Below, in pieces: positions 10,843 through 22,819 of a DNA stretch of 64,000 nucleotides. Numbering within the stretch: position 1 is the first letter of the stretch; each line of letters opens with the position of its first letter. The notes under the pieces are model-generated. The model did no database searches and was not told the origin of the DNA. It saw nothing but the letters and a program-made list of their open reading frames with translations. The translations under genes and the position numbers were made by a program. This stretch comes from Persicaria tinctoria (Eukaryota > Streptophyta > Magnoliopsida > Caryophyllales > Polygonaceae). The DNA is taken from the NCBI GenBank assembly GCA_037127255.1, contig JBANSL010000014.1, forward strand, positions 63,813,646 to 63,877,645, given 5' to 3'.

Positions 10843-11181
10843 TCAACCCAAATGACCCGATTTATAGTATAATTCTTAAAATAAAATTTTCGATTTCATT
10901 TAAAAGCGACGTCATTTTTTGGGGTTAGCAGATGCGTTATACGGAGTACAAGCAAGCCACAAGGCCAGGTAAGAAGGTGGGAAACGTGAAAAAAAGTATA
11001 TATAAAAAAAAACCATGTATTCGAATTGTACGTCCTTTATATGAGTTTGTTGTATTTTGGAGATGCCTCGCCTCATCTCGTGCTCTGGTTTTCCTTCACT
11101 TGATTTTACGGATTTTCCTTTTTCCCTAACTTTTTTTTTAAGTGATTTTATTTCATATATGGATAACAAATAATTTGTGAA
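10843..11181. other. Intergenic spacer between the LINE and a Mutator-like element
   Basis: No gene, RNA or element end is recognised. The overlapping open frames on both strands are short and have no recognisable domain. Confidence 0.5.
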
Positions 11182-11508
11182 TATTTTTTAGAAAAAATTT
11201 ACAAAATAGGCAGTTTTTTTGGACGAATTTGCAAAATACCTACGTTTTTTGACAATTTAGCAAAATGTCCAATATATATATATTAATTCATCCCCAAATA
11301 CATATCTCTTGATATCTCGGCTCTCTCGATCTCCCGATTTATCCAGTTCGCCGACCCGCCGCCGCTCCTCCTCTCCTCCAGTTCGCCGCCGCCACCGCAG
11401 CTCCTCCTCCGTCCAGATCTGAACTCGAATTCCGCCGTCGCTCCTTCTCCGGTCCAGATTTGAAGCGGCGCGAGCGAGGGACGGAGCGAAGGAGGTCGAG
11501 ATTCGAGA

Positions 11509-11650
11509 TCTGGAATTCGAGATCTCAGCCGCGAGGCGGAGGCCGGAGCGAGCGAGCGAGCGAGGGAGCGAGGCCAGAGCGAAAGAGGCGGGGTCTGGAA
11601 CTGGAATTCGAGATCTCAGCGGCGAGGCGGAGGCCGGAACGAGCGAGCGA
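11509..11650. repeat. 93-bp tandem duplication in the left arm
   Basis: 'ggaattcgagatctcagc' followed by 'gcgaggcggaggccgga' occurs at 11,511 and 11,604. It accounts for the repetitive open frames in this GC-rich arm. Confidence 0.75.
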
Positions 11651-12179
11651 GGAAGGGAGGCGGTGGCGAGCGAAGCCGGAGTGAGGCCGAAGCGAAGGAG
11701 CGGTGGGCCTGGTGTCTCACGCATTCTAGATCGGGGGACGACGGGGAGGGAGGTTGAAGAAGAAATTTTGATTAATTACAAAAAGTACCCCATAAATATG
11801 GGAATTACAAAAAACATCTATATTTTATTATGTGATTCACATCAACTATATTTTTATTTTTACATTTCCACAAAAGTTATATTTGCACAACAAATTGTTA
11901 TATGTGCACAACGTAAAGTTATTTTCACACAACAAAAAGTGCTGAGACGGAAAAAAATATATTACATTTTGCACAATAAAATGTTATATTTGCACAACAT
12001 ACGGTTATATTTGCACATTGTACTCTTATATTTGCACGACAAAATGTTAAAAAAAATAAAAATAACTAGACTTGGGTCATATTTGCTCAACATACGGTTA
12101 TATTTGCACATCGTGAATTTGTTCTCAACATTATCTTATTTTCTCTCAATATAATTTTATACTTTCTCAATAAATTATT

Positions 12180-12700
12180 GCACAACATCTTCTTATTTTT
12201 GCTCATCAATACTTTATTTTTGCACAACATTCGAGACTTGTGAAGTTGTGTCTCAACACGATCTTATTTTTTGTAAATATAATTTTATACTTTTTTAATA
12301 GATTATTGCACAACACGGTCTTATTTTTGCTCATTAATAGACAATAATTGCACAACATGGGGGATTGGTAAAATTTTGCTCAACATCATCTTATTTTTGC
12401 TCAACTATATGTTATTTTTGCACAACAATCGAGACTTGTGAATTTATACTCAACATGATCTTATTTTATCTCAATAATTTCATACTTTCTCAATAAATTA
12501 TTGCTTAACATGCTCTTATTTTTGCACAAAATGGTCTTATTTTTGCTCATCAGTAGACAATAATTGCATAAGATGGGGGGGGGGATTGGTGAAATTTTGC
12601 TCAACATCATCTTATTTTTGCTCAACTATATGTTATTTTTGCACAACAATCGAGACTTGTGAATTTATTCTCGAAAAAATTTGCCAAACAGGCACTTTTT
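12180..12700. repeat. Degenerate TGCACAACA/TTGCTCAACA array
   Basis: Units such as 'cttatttttgctcaacat', 'ttgcacaacaatcgagactt' and 'gcacaacatgggggattgg' recur with a period of roughly 220 bases. The same units, reverse-complemented, form the array at 41,080-41,815. Confidence 0.8.
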
Positions 12701-12790
12701 GCACAACGTAAAGTTATTTTTGCATAACAAAAAGTTCTGAAATGAAAAAAAAAGCGGGAAAAAATATATTATATTTTGCACAACAAATTG

Positions 12791-12940
12791 TAAGAGTTGC
12801 ACGACTCTGTTTTAAGAGTTGCACGACTCTGTTGTAAGAGTTGCACGACTCTCTTGCAAGAGTTGCACGACTCTGATTTAAGAGTTGCACGACTCTGTTG
12901 TAAGAGTTGCACGACTCTGTTTTAAGAGTTGCACACGACA
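12791..12940. repeat. 22-bp tandem array of a self-complementary unit, 7 copies
   Basis: The unit core AGAGTTGCACGACTCT starts at 12,793, 12,815, 12,837, 12,859, 12,881, 12,903 and 12,925, an exact 22-bp period; the last copy is altered. Each core can fold on itself (AGAGT against ACTCT). Confidence 0.95.
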
Positions 12941-14014
12941 ATCGAGACTTGTGAATTTATTCTCAATATGATCTTATTTTATCTCAATATAATTTCATAT
13001 TTTCTCAATAAACTGTAAGCGATCCAATCTATATTTTTTTTATTTCTTTAACATTTTGTCGTGCAAATATAAGAGTATGTTATAACTGTATGTTGTGCTT
13101 GTGCAAATATAATCATATGTTGTGCAAGTATAACATTTTTTTAATTTTATTTTACATTTTGCCGTGCAAATATAACTGTATGTTGTGCAAATATAACATT
13201 TTGTTGTGTAAAAATAAAAAATAAAAATAAAAATATAGATTAGGGATCACATAATAAAATATAGATATTTTTTTAATTTCCCATATTTATAGAGTGATTT
13301 TTGTAATAAAATATAGATTTTTTTTGTAATTCCCATATTTACGGGGTCAGTTTTGTAATTAAACAACAACTTCACCCTCAATCAACCCCCGCCCCCGAAT
13401 GAAATCTGTCGGCCTCCACCGAATGCTCGCTCCCGATTTGGAATCAGATCCGGCGACCTCCGTCGCTCGCTCGCCCCCGATCTGGAATCAAATTCGGCGG
13501 CCTCTGCCGCTCGCTCCCTCCCTCGCTCGCTCGATCCCTCAATCTCGCAACCAGACAACGAATCCAGCCTCCGCCGCTTGCTCCCTCGATCTCGCCACCA
13601 GACAGCGGCTCCGGCCTCCGGCGCTCGCTCGCTCGCTCAGCCGCTCCCTCGATTTCGCGCACCAGACAGCGGATCTGGCGCCACGCTCCCTCGATCTCGC
13701 TCGATTTCTCCTCTATAGATCCATCAATATCGAGATCTCTCTGCCATAGATCGAGATCGAGATCGCCACCAGACAGCGTAGCAACAATGAGGTGAGCGGC
13801 GCCGGAGATGGAGGAAGATGGAAGATCCCCGATTCCAATTCAAGTTCTTGTTGAGCGAACGGAGGAGACAGTTTTCCAATTTGAGAGATCTGATTGAATT
13901 AGGAAGAAAGATTAGTATATATAGTGGCCATTTTGCTAAATTGTCCCAAAACGCGGCCATTTCGCAAATTAGGTCCCATTTCGTGGCCATTTTGCAAATT
14001 GCCCCTATTTTTTA

Positions 14015-15505
14015 TGGTGTAATTTATGTGAACAAATTAAATTAATCTAGAATGATGGATTAAGAAAATCAGTGCGTATGACTAAGATTTAAAAGAAAAT
14101 TTGAAGAGCAAAATTATTCATATGAAAAAACATGATTATTTGTAGATAAATTATCATACAAATAAATACAAATAATCATGTGACAACAAACAAATAATTT
14201 TCATGTGAAAAACTATTCGCACATATGAATAATTATTCGTACATAACTTATCATACAATTAGTTCACAGTTCACACCTTAAGAGGTGTTAACATCAGATT
14301 TATCCTCTATGTACGACAACAACAACAATGTTCAACAACAACATTTCCACTTTATCCCATCGGAGCAGGGTCTAGGGGGCCAAGTTATACGCACTCTTTA
14401 TCCGACAACATCGAGAGTATTTCCTAGTGCCTAACATAAACTCATAAAAAACAAAAAGACAAGTATAACAAATGAAACTAATGAAGATGATTAAGAGATG
14501 ACATGGTGTGAGAACGTATGGGGATACCATCTCTGTCACTTCTTTGAGGCCTAGTCTAACACCCTCTGAAAGGATGATGCTTCTTCAATGCGTTCTATCC
14601 ATAACCATACTCTCGTTAAGGTTTAAAAGGGCAAAAATATGTGTAATCAGGATTTTGCCCTTATGAACCTTATAGCCAACAAATATATAATCAAATTCGA
14701 GTTCTAAAAATGAAAATAAAAGACCTTTAAAATTTGTTAGAAAGTACATTACCCTTCTCCTTAACTCTGTCATTCCGAAATTATTGTCCTAGTTTATTAT
14801 CAAAATCCGGCTTGAATTGATTATTGAGGTCGTTTGCACATAAACATATACATTATAGTGGTCCATCACACAAATCGAGTGAGGTTCCATCTTAAAACTA
14901 ATTAGCAATATATAAAAGTAACCCACCGACTTATATATACACAAAACTTGATAAAGTCATACTTTAAATGTGAAATACTTGTTCTTTCACATCTTATTAT
15001 TTAGATAGTGTGTGTGGATTTCACAATGTATTAATTTTTTTGTCGACTCCACAATATATTAATTATAATGTAATTATGTTACCACGATTTGTGCATGTAA
15101 GTGTTTGGTTAAATCACAGTTTTATGATTTTATCTCATTTTTTATGAATTTTTTTTGTTGTACAACGTACCAAACGCTCACATAAACCAAGATAAAATAA
15201 TTGTATTATATATAATTAATAAAATGTGGAATCCAAACATACATACTACCCTTAGTAGGTTGTTAATTATTTAATTCTTAGGGTTTGATATCTTGATAGT
15301 TCAATCATTGCATTCATATTTAAATTAACATCCAATTATGTTAATCTCTACAATAATTAGCATATTAATGCTTTAGTTAATATAGTAATTCAGTTTATCA
15401 TGGATGTTTTTGAATTAATTAAGATTAAAAAACGTTTTGCTTTTAACATGATCTTTTTGGGGACTTTAGTTAATATAGTAATTGAGTTTATCATGGATGT
15501 TAATA
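14015..15505. other. AT-rich intergenic DNA before the CACTA element
   Basis: No gene is seen. About 14,316-14,470 carries 'gacaacaacaacaatgttc' and 'gagcagggtctagggggcca' phrases of a type common in dispersed plant repeats. Two copies of 'ttaatatagtaatt(c/g)agtt' followed by 'tatcatggatgtt' lie at about 15,378 and 15,470; the CACTA element inserted just after the second. Confidence 0.5.
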
Positions 15506-15956
15506 CACTACGCCATTTTACAAGTTAGGCGATGTACATTTGTGGGTTCGTCGCTTGAAAAGCATTCAGGCGACGTACCATATACATCGTCGTCACCTGA
15601 GTCGAATCCAAAGAAAGTCAAAGGAGATCAAAGCTCAAGTGATGAAGTTATCATTTGTTCGTCGCTTGAGTAAATTTAGGCGACGAACGTATGTAGAGTC
15701 GTCACCTGCGTGATAGTCGGTAGGCCCACATTGAATTGCATGATGTTGGGGTGACGAAGTTTGAATGAGTACGTTGCCTGAAGGAGGGGTTGGTCTGACA
15801 CATTTATTACTATATCACCTAGGCGACGAACATATGCTAAGTGCGTTGCCTGAGTCGTTACTTGCAAACATTCAAGCAACGAACATAGCATATGTTCGTC
15901 ACTTGAGTTCCTAAAACAAAGACGCCAAGTTTTCCCGCTCTAATTTTGAGAAGAAA
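15506..15956. repeat. CACTA left subterminal repeats
   Basis: Multiple copies of 'ttcgtcgcttga', 'aggcgacgaac' and 'gtcacctg' lie in both orientations, matching units of the right end at 27,395-27,850. Confidence 0.85.
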
Positions 15957-16005
15957 GTGATGTATCTATATATATATATTTTTTTGATCAAAACGCCCAA
16001 GCAAT

Positions 16006-19000
16006 CTATTCATATATCATAAGGTCTCCGAATACAATGTTAAATAAATTGGGATTCAAATCGTCTTCCGAACAAACAAGAAAACAAGAATCTGGTTTCA
16101 TCTTTGCAAGGGCATGGGCTGCTTGATTTCCAGCTCTCCGCACGAAGCTCCATCGATAGATTTGGAACTCCCTAGATAACATCTTCACCTTATGTACCAG
16201 TCTCCCTACCACTCCACGGAACCCGGATGGATTCTGGACTTGCTGCACCGCCTGTAAGCAATCAGATTCGATTATCACTGCCTGCAGATCGTGGTCCTTG
16301 GCCAGTTGCATCCCCCACGCCATTGCCTCCAGCTCGGCAACAAGTGGCTCAGATCCTGCCTGGATGACCTTCGCAACTTCCCATATAACCTCGCCAAATG
16401 ACCCTCTCGCTATGGTTCCAATCCCATAACCATTCTTTGCCGACGTTGAAGCATCGCAAATAATTTTCGTGAACCCATCCTCTGGTAAGTACCATCGAGC
16501 GTAGTCATTTGTCTCGCCAGCAACACCTTCTACCTGCTTCTTAGGACCTCCGTCATCCTTGTGTCGCTGGGCACTCTCCTGGGCTCTCTGAATAATCTCA
16601 TCAGGGGCATATCATCATCTTGAAAAACTCCCCTGTTGCGCGCGTACCACAGCCCGCTAATCGTGTATGCCCATAGTGTTAACATCGTTTCATCCCCTAG
16701 TGTCCTGATCCGCTCCATCCACTCGGCCACTCCATTAACTCTCTTGCCGAGTCGTCTAATCTCCGGCATGCCCTCCCAAACTTGCCTTGCCTTACTACAC
16801 CCGAACAACACATGCATCGTGGTTTCCTCTTGTCCACAGACCCCACAGCCCGAGTCCAGATCGATCCCCCTCCTTCGTAGGTTGCTGTTGCAAGGCAAGA
16901 TGTCTCGATATGCACGTCATACCATGTTTCGGACCCTTGGGATCGCCTTCATCTTCCACACCGTTCTCCAACCTCTTGCCCCCTTTTCCGAACTCGAATT
17001 CTGCCCCTTACTTCCCTTCGCCTCCTCCCTGGACAAAATATAGTGATAGGCGGATTTCACCGTGAAATTTCCATCCTTAGTATAGAACCAGTACATAGAA
17101 TCTTCTGTACTCGGATAAACCAGGTGGATGTTCAGAATGATCTCCGAATCACATGAGAGAAACTTCTCCTTCACCTTCTCTTCATCCCAACATCCTCTAT
17201 CCCAATCAATGAAATCTATGACCCTAGCGGTAAGATCACATCCTGCCGGATTGGGCACCGGGCGAAACGAAATCGGTCGAGGCAGCCACTTATCCTCCCA
17301 CGTCCATAGGGAGACTCCATTCCCCACTGACCACATCAGTCCCTCCTCCAAAACCTCCCTTGCCTTAACTAAACTCCTCCAAGCGTAACTTGGACTATGT
17401 CCCACTTTGGCCTTGAGGAAGCTCGTTCTTGGAAAGTATCTCGCTTTCAATAACTTGGCCAAGAGAGAGTTAGGTTCATTCAAGATTCTCCACCCTGTCT
17501 TCGCAAGAATAGCTCTGTTGAAAGCTTGCAGATCTCGAAAGCCCATCCCACCTCTATCCTTTGGTAAACACAATCGCTTCCATGATAACCAGTGAATTTT
17601 CTTCTTCCCATCTCCATCACCCCACCAGAAATCGCACATCAGTTGCTCAAGCTCTCTACACATATGATCAGGCAATAAGAAGCAAGACATGGTGTATAAA
17701 GGGATTGCCTGCACAACTGATTTGAGAAGCACCTCTTTACCCGCATGCGACAGCGTGCGAGCCTTCCACCCCTTCAACTTTTTCCATACTCTCTCCCGGA
17801 TGCTACTAAATATAACCTTTTTAGATCGACCAATCATCGTTGGCAAACCCAAATATCTCTTATGCTTCTCCACCTCCACCACACCTATCAAGCCCTGAAT
17901 CTCCTCTCGGGTGTTCGAGTCCACATTCCTACTGAATGCCAGTTCTAACTTTGCGAAGTTAACCTGTTGACCTGAAGCTGCTCCATAAATACAGAGAATA
18001 TCAACGATTTCTGCGCTCTGTTGACAGGTTGCCCTTGCAAACAGGATATTGTCATCTGCAAAGAAGAGATGTGATATCGATGGTGCCGAGGGAGCTATTC
18101 TGATGCAGCTCCATCTTCCGTCATCCTCACTTCTCCTAATCATTCCAGAAAAGGCTTCGGCACACAATAGAAAAAGGAATGGGGATAGAGGGTCACCTTG
18201 TCTGAGGCCCTTCTCAGGAACAAAAACTCTAGATGGCGTCCCTTCGATCAGTGTTGAAAAGGTCACTGACGAGACACACTGCATAATCAGTCTCCTCCAG
18301 TCCTGATGAAATCCCATCCTATCCATACAGTGGTCCAAAACCTAGGGCTGGGCATCCGGTCTGGACCGGATCGGACCGGACCGAACATTCCGGTCCCGGT
18401 CCGATCCGATGGACCAGAATTTTCAGAAACTTGGACCGCGGACCGGACCGCGACCGAGATATATGGTCCCGGGTTTTCCGATCCGCGGACCGTTAGGACC
18501 GTTAGGGACCGGAGTCTGCAGCCATGGTTCCCTTCTTTTTTTTTTTTCTTTTTTTTTGAGGGTTACTAGCATAAACGTTGCCTTCTGAGATTAAGAAAGC
18601 CTTAACAACAAACCACCTCAAGCTTTCCAGTAGATCAATCCATCCTTCATTAGCATCTCCACTCTCCAAGTATGCTTACAATTGCCTTTTCGATCTTATA
18701 TATATAATTAATAATCCAATAATTAATAATATCTTTCGATTTTGATTCAACATTCCAACTAATTGGCATCTCGATTACGGCAACCCAATTTCAGGCTGCA
18801 TACAGCAGCCTGAAAGTCCTGGAGGGTGCGACTGTGGGGGGCGGTGTGACTGGCGGCGAGCACGGGAACGCCGGCGGGTGGCGACTGGTGAGGGGCGACC
18901 GATTGACGAGCACAAAGGAGGAGGGCCGACTAGCAGGTGGTAACTGGCTAGAGAGAGGGGACTGAGTTAGAGACGAGAACGAGACTCCCGCCTCCCGGAA

Positions 19001-21119
19001 CCGGAATGGGCGAATGGTGATTGAAGACGAAGTTTGAACAGAAGAAAGAAAGAAGCCATCGTTTTCGGGAGGGAGAGTATAAGTTAGATCTCACTATCTC
19101 AGTCAGCCAATCAGGCTTCAGTGCTTCACGCACGCCTACGCCCTTTTTTTTTTTTTAAATCAACACACTCTGGTCCAATTCCGGTCCGGACCGAAAATTC
19201 CGGTCTGGTCCCGGGTTTGGACCGGAACCCGGAATTAAAGTTTTCTTGGACCGTGGACCAGACCGGAATACTTCCGGTCCGATCCAAAGACCGTAATTTC
19301 CGGTCCGGTCCCGGTCCGATTCCGGTCCGATCCAATTTCTGCCCAGTCCTACCAAAACCCTGTCGTAAGCCTTTGCCATATCCAGCTTCAAAGCCATATA
19401 CCCTTTCTTCCCACCTCTCTTCTTCTTCATGTAGTGAAATATCTCGAAGGCTGATAGTACATTGTCTATAATGAGTCTTCCGGGTACAAATGCGCTCTGA
19501 CTAGGGGAAATGATCTTATGCAAACAAACTCTCAAACAGTTAGTGAGCATTTTCGAGATGATCTTGTATAGTACATTACACAAACTTATTGGCCGCAGAT
19601 CCTTCATCCTAAACGGGGAAGGAACTTTTGGAAGAAGGGCTATGTAAGTATGATTAAGATCATCCGGAAAAGGGGCTCCAGCAATAATATTTAGTATAAA
19701 GGCAGTGACTTCAGGTCCAACGATATGCCAATAGCGCTAGTAGAACAGCGGTGATTTTGTGGGATGCATTGAGAATAGGGCATCTTTTACCTCTTTACCG
19801 GTGAACGGCCTAAGGAGCTCCAAGTTGTCCTCATCCGACACAGTTGCAGAGATTCCTTGAGTAGCCAAGTCAGGAGACGCACTCACATTTGCTTTAAACA
19901 GTTGCTCAAAGTATCCTACTGCCACATTGGACATCCCCTCACGACTTCTCCATTCCATCCCTTCCTCGTCCACCAGCCGACGTAATTTGTTCCTCTTCTC
20001 CCTCCCACTCACCTTTTGATGAAAGTATCTAGAATTGTGATCTCCCCATCGAAACTCATTTGCCCGGGCTCGTTGGAACCACAACAACTCCTCCTCATCC
20101 ATAAGCCTCTCCTTTTCTTTCTCCAGCTCTCCCCGTCTCTCTACCATAGCCCCTGTCATCCCTCCCTTCTGCAGGTCTCTTAACTTCTCCCTGACCCTTT
20201 GCAACGTTTTTAAGATGTTCCCAAAGGTGAGCTTATTCCACTCCCTCAGTTCCTCCAAACAGCCCGCCACCTTCGTCATAATCCCTTCCCCCGCATACCG
20301 GGTGCCCGGGTTTAGCCATCGGTTTCTAACAACCTCCTGACTCCCTTCATGCTCCGCCCAAAGCACCTCAAACCTCTCCGGACTCTCCCCTCTCCTCTCC
20401 TCTCCCCACTCCCTCTCGACTCTCAGAGTGTAAGCCATAAGGGGAACATGATCCGACCCCTGCCTTTCAAGGTGCACCACACTGGTCCCAGGAAACAACC
20501 GAATCATTTCCTCATTGCATCCCACATAATCCAATCTTTCTTGGTTGAACTCCTCATCCTTTCTCCCATTATCCCAAGTGAACCTTGGTCCCGAGAAAGG
20601 AACCAGACCCAACTTGCAATGATCCATAGCCTCCCTGAACCCCCTCATGTCCTCAATTCTTGGCTCATGCCCTCCCTTCTTATCATCCGCACTAACAATT
20701 TGATTGAAGTCCCCTATGCACATCCAGGCCTCATGCGGTTCCTGGGCAAGTCGTCTCAACATGCCCCATGAGAAATGCTTTTCATTCCGCCTTGGCCAGC
20801 CATAAAACCCAGTCAATCTCCAAGACCCCACCACATCGCTAGTGACCCTAGCATCAATATGATGTGTCGTGTAGGTCTGAATGCCAATATCAATCCCCTC
20901 CTCCCACATTAGGCATATTCCCCTCGGCTTCCCAACACCATTCACCGTAAAACAATTTTAAAAGCCCAGTTTGACCCGGACCTCCTCCATCCTCTTTTTC
21001 TCGCTTCGTGTCTCCATCAGAAACACGATCTTGGGGCCCTCCCTCCTCACTAGATTAGTGAGTCTGAGAACTGCGTGGGCCTTCCCCAATCCCCGATAGT
21101 TGTAACTTAGGATACTCAT
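16006..21119 (-). pseudogene. LINE ORF2: endonuclease, RT, zf-RVT, RNase H (broken)
   Basis: ORF2 starts at 21,119 (MSILSYNYRGLG), with its ATG overlapping the ORF1 stop as ATGA. One frame carries the endonuclease (GDFN at 20,703-20,714, later ERLDY and SDHVPL), RT (KLDMAKAYDRV, GLRQGDP, FADD at 18,051-18,062) and the zinc-binding RVT domain (CGVCGQEETTMHVLFGC). It is broken by in-frame stops at 20,958-20,960, 19,737-19,739 and 16,917-16,919, and by a small loss at KSP-LFY where PGPDGF is normally seen. A frameshift near 16,540-16,560 precedes the RNase H domain (CDAS, AELEAMAWG, IESD, AAHALAK), which ends at 16,006. The hAT insertion splits AYDRV from LDHCM; insert plus duplication is 1,017 bp, so the flanking frame is kept. 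Confidence 0.95.
18343..19351. mobile_element. Non-autonomous hAT element
   Basis: The ends are TAGGGCTGGGCA on the left and, reverse-complemented, TAGGACTGGGCA on the right. A perfect 8-bp duplication, CCAAAACC, flanks it (18,335-18,342 and 19,352-19,359), the hAT hallmark. Both subterminal regions carry dense GGACCGG/CCGGTCC units in opposite orientation. It has no transposase. It sits in the RT domain of the 15,973-22,655 LINE, so it is the youngest layer of the nest. Confidence 0.96.
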
Positions 21120-22431
21120 GGCTTCAGGCCGGAGAGGCTTCCGCCTACTTCAGCCGATATCACGGTGATTTGTCCGCCCTCCGCTCTCATCTTCTTCTCT
21201 TTCTCACGTTCTATGTTTGAATCATCCTCCTCTTGTCCGTCTCCCACTTCTTTCCTCTTCCCCGTCATTTTGCTCTCGGGGTACTCAACCCCCACACCAG
21301 CACGAGCCAACCTCTTCCATTTTTTCTCTTCCCCCTTACCTACTGGACCTCCCACACTCCCTCCATTCTCCTGCATATTACTCTCCCCTAATATATTCTC
21401 CAACCCCTCTTCCTCACCTCTACTCCCTCCATCTTCCATTAGCATTATTATATCCTTTTGCCCGTCACCGCCCTCTTTAGTCTCCTTTTTTTTCCCTCCC
21501 TTTTGTCCCAATGATAGTGCCTCTATTGCTATCCCTCCCTCTAGCTCTCCCATCTCTCGATGCTCTGTTCTCTCCTCCCTCCTCTCAACTTCACTTTTAT
21601 ATTCCTCAAGCACATCAGCAAGTGATTTCCTTGCTTTGTCACTACCCTTCTCATCTTCTTTTCTCCCTCCTAAAATCTCACCCCTCCCTCGTCATGAGCT
21701 CCCCTCCTATCTTCCTTTCTTTTCTCGCCCCCCTTGTCTACATTCCGTTTCATAGGCGAAGCTCGGAGCCATTCACCATATTCATATTGATTCGCTTGCA
21801 CCTCCGAGTCACAATCCGCCTCAACATGATTCACGCAGCCACACACATAGCAAAAGTTTGGGAGACGCTCATATTTGATGTCCACCCAGATTTTCTTCCC
21901 TTCCACCAACAGTATGATTCCTCGGCGGAGTGGTTTCTCTATCTCGACTTCCACTCTAAGCCTCAGAAATCTCGCACATCCCATGTGTTCTCCTCCATCA
22001 ACTTCCAGTGCGCCGCCAAACACTTCCCCGATGGCCTTGGCAGTCGCCTCCGTCATCATAGTAAAGGGAAGATCATATACTCGAATCCAAAACGATACTT
22101 TTTCAAACTTTATTCTCGACGGTTGTTCCGTCCCCGGTTCCTTGAGAACAAAGAGAGCCTTGTCGAAGGACCATGGACCCCCTCTGATCACCCTCTCTTT
22201 GTCAGCTTCATTCATAAATTGAAATAACAGTAAGTTCCGCCTTATCTCTCTACAAACAAGCCCACCCTTCACTCTCCAAGCCCCTTTCATTGTTGATTGA
22301 AGGGCATATGTGTTAAAGGGTTGTGGCGTGAGAAGCGTACCCACAAGATCTGTCGATCCCTTCCCCTTTCCTTCATCCATCCCTCCCTTATCAACCCTAA
22401 CCTCCACTTCCTCCTCCCTCGTTAACATCAA
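21116..22431 (-). pseudogene. LINE ORF1: DUF4283 and zinc-knuckle RNA-binding protein (frameshifted)
   Basis: The first frame starts at 22,431 (MMLTREEEVEVRV) and contains a DUF4283-type region (GTLLTPQPFNTYALQS, then RNLLLFQFMNEADKERV and GGPWSFDKALFVLKE), followed by a CCHC knuckle CYVCGCVNHVEADC (C-x2-C-x4-H-x4-C). It stops at 21,670. The natural continuation (GEILGGRKEDEKGSDK...) lies in another frame and runs to the stop at 21,116, giving a charged, Glu/Lys-rich tail. One indel near 21,680-21,690 explains this. In plant L1-type elements this protein coats the RNA; this copy is broken. Confidence 0.88.
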
Positions 22432-22819
22432 ATTCCTATGTTTACCCTTTTCCTTCTACATGGCAGCAGGAAACGAAGAGCAACTGTGAAAGCAAACCTG
22501 ATTGCAGCACTTCTCGACTCGGTGAATCCCGCACGCAGCCGGCAGGACGACCTAGGCTCCCACGGTCGTAGACCGGAGAGAGAGGAAGACGAGGGGTGAA
22601 CGTCAGGGAACGATCGCCAAAAATCACCTTACTGGTGCCCTAGGGTTTTTTGTTCGTGATGTATCTATATAAAATCAAAAGATCGAGTCTTGTGTATCTA
22701 TATATGATTTTTGTAGCTAAAATATTTAAAAATAACACAATGTAAAATGATAGATTTCGTACATAACCACTTAAAATATACAAAATTAATGAAAAAATAT
22801 TATAACATAAATCATGGTA

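Larger units (their letters stand above)
11191..14005. mobile_element. Mutator-like element with long inverted arms
   Basis: A perfect 9-bp duplication, TATTTTTTA, flanks it (11,182-11,190 and 14,006-14,014), the length typical of Mutator-like elements. The ends are inverted: left 'gaaaaaatttacaaaatagg' and, reverse-complemented, right 'ggggcaatttgcaaaatggc'. Both continue with subrepeats of 'aatttgcaaaatggcc' type and a shared 'gacaatttagcaaaatg'. The inversion continues inward through GC-rich 'gagcgagcgag' DNA to 'ttaattacaaaa', 'ataaatatgggaattac' and 'tctatattttattatgtgat', found near 11,768-11,845 and, inverted, near 13,240-13,365. The arms are therefore about 850 bp. No transposase gene is visible, so it is non-autonomous. 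Simple open frames in the GC-rich arms have no recognisable domain. Confidence 0.85.
15973..22655 (-). mobile_element. Full-length L1-like LINE (interrupted by a hAT element)
   Basis: A perfect 16-bp target duplication, GTGATGTATCTATATA, flanks it at 15,957-15,972 and 22,656-22,671. Read on the minus strand it starts at 22,655 (GAACAAAAAACCCTAGGG), has a ~220-bp 5' UTR, ORF1, ORF2, a short 3' UTR and an A-rich tail (the T run at 15,979-15,985). Removing the hAT element and its duplication leaves about 5.67 kb. It lies inside the CACTA element and is therefore younger. Confidence 0.96.

Noticed and set aside
11257..11724. 155-aa minus-strand frame and its 163-aa plus-strand neighbour
   Set aside because: GC-rich, low-complexity Arg/Ser/Pro sequence within the duplicated arm of a Mutator-like element. 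No domain, and both strands are open because of composition.
12791..12940. CRISPR-like array
   Set aside because: There are no variable spacers; it is a continuous 22-bp tandem repeat in a plant transposon.
21165..22227. Plus-strand Ser/Pro-rich frames of 196 and 238 aa
   Set aside because: Shadows of the minus-strand LINE ORF1, whose DUF4283 and zinc knuckle are clear.
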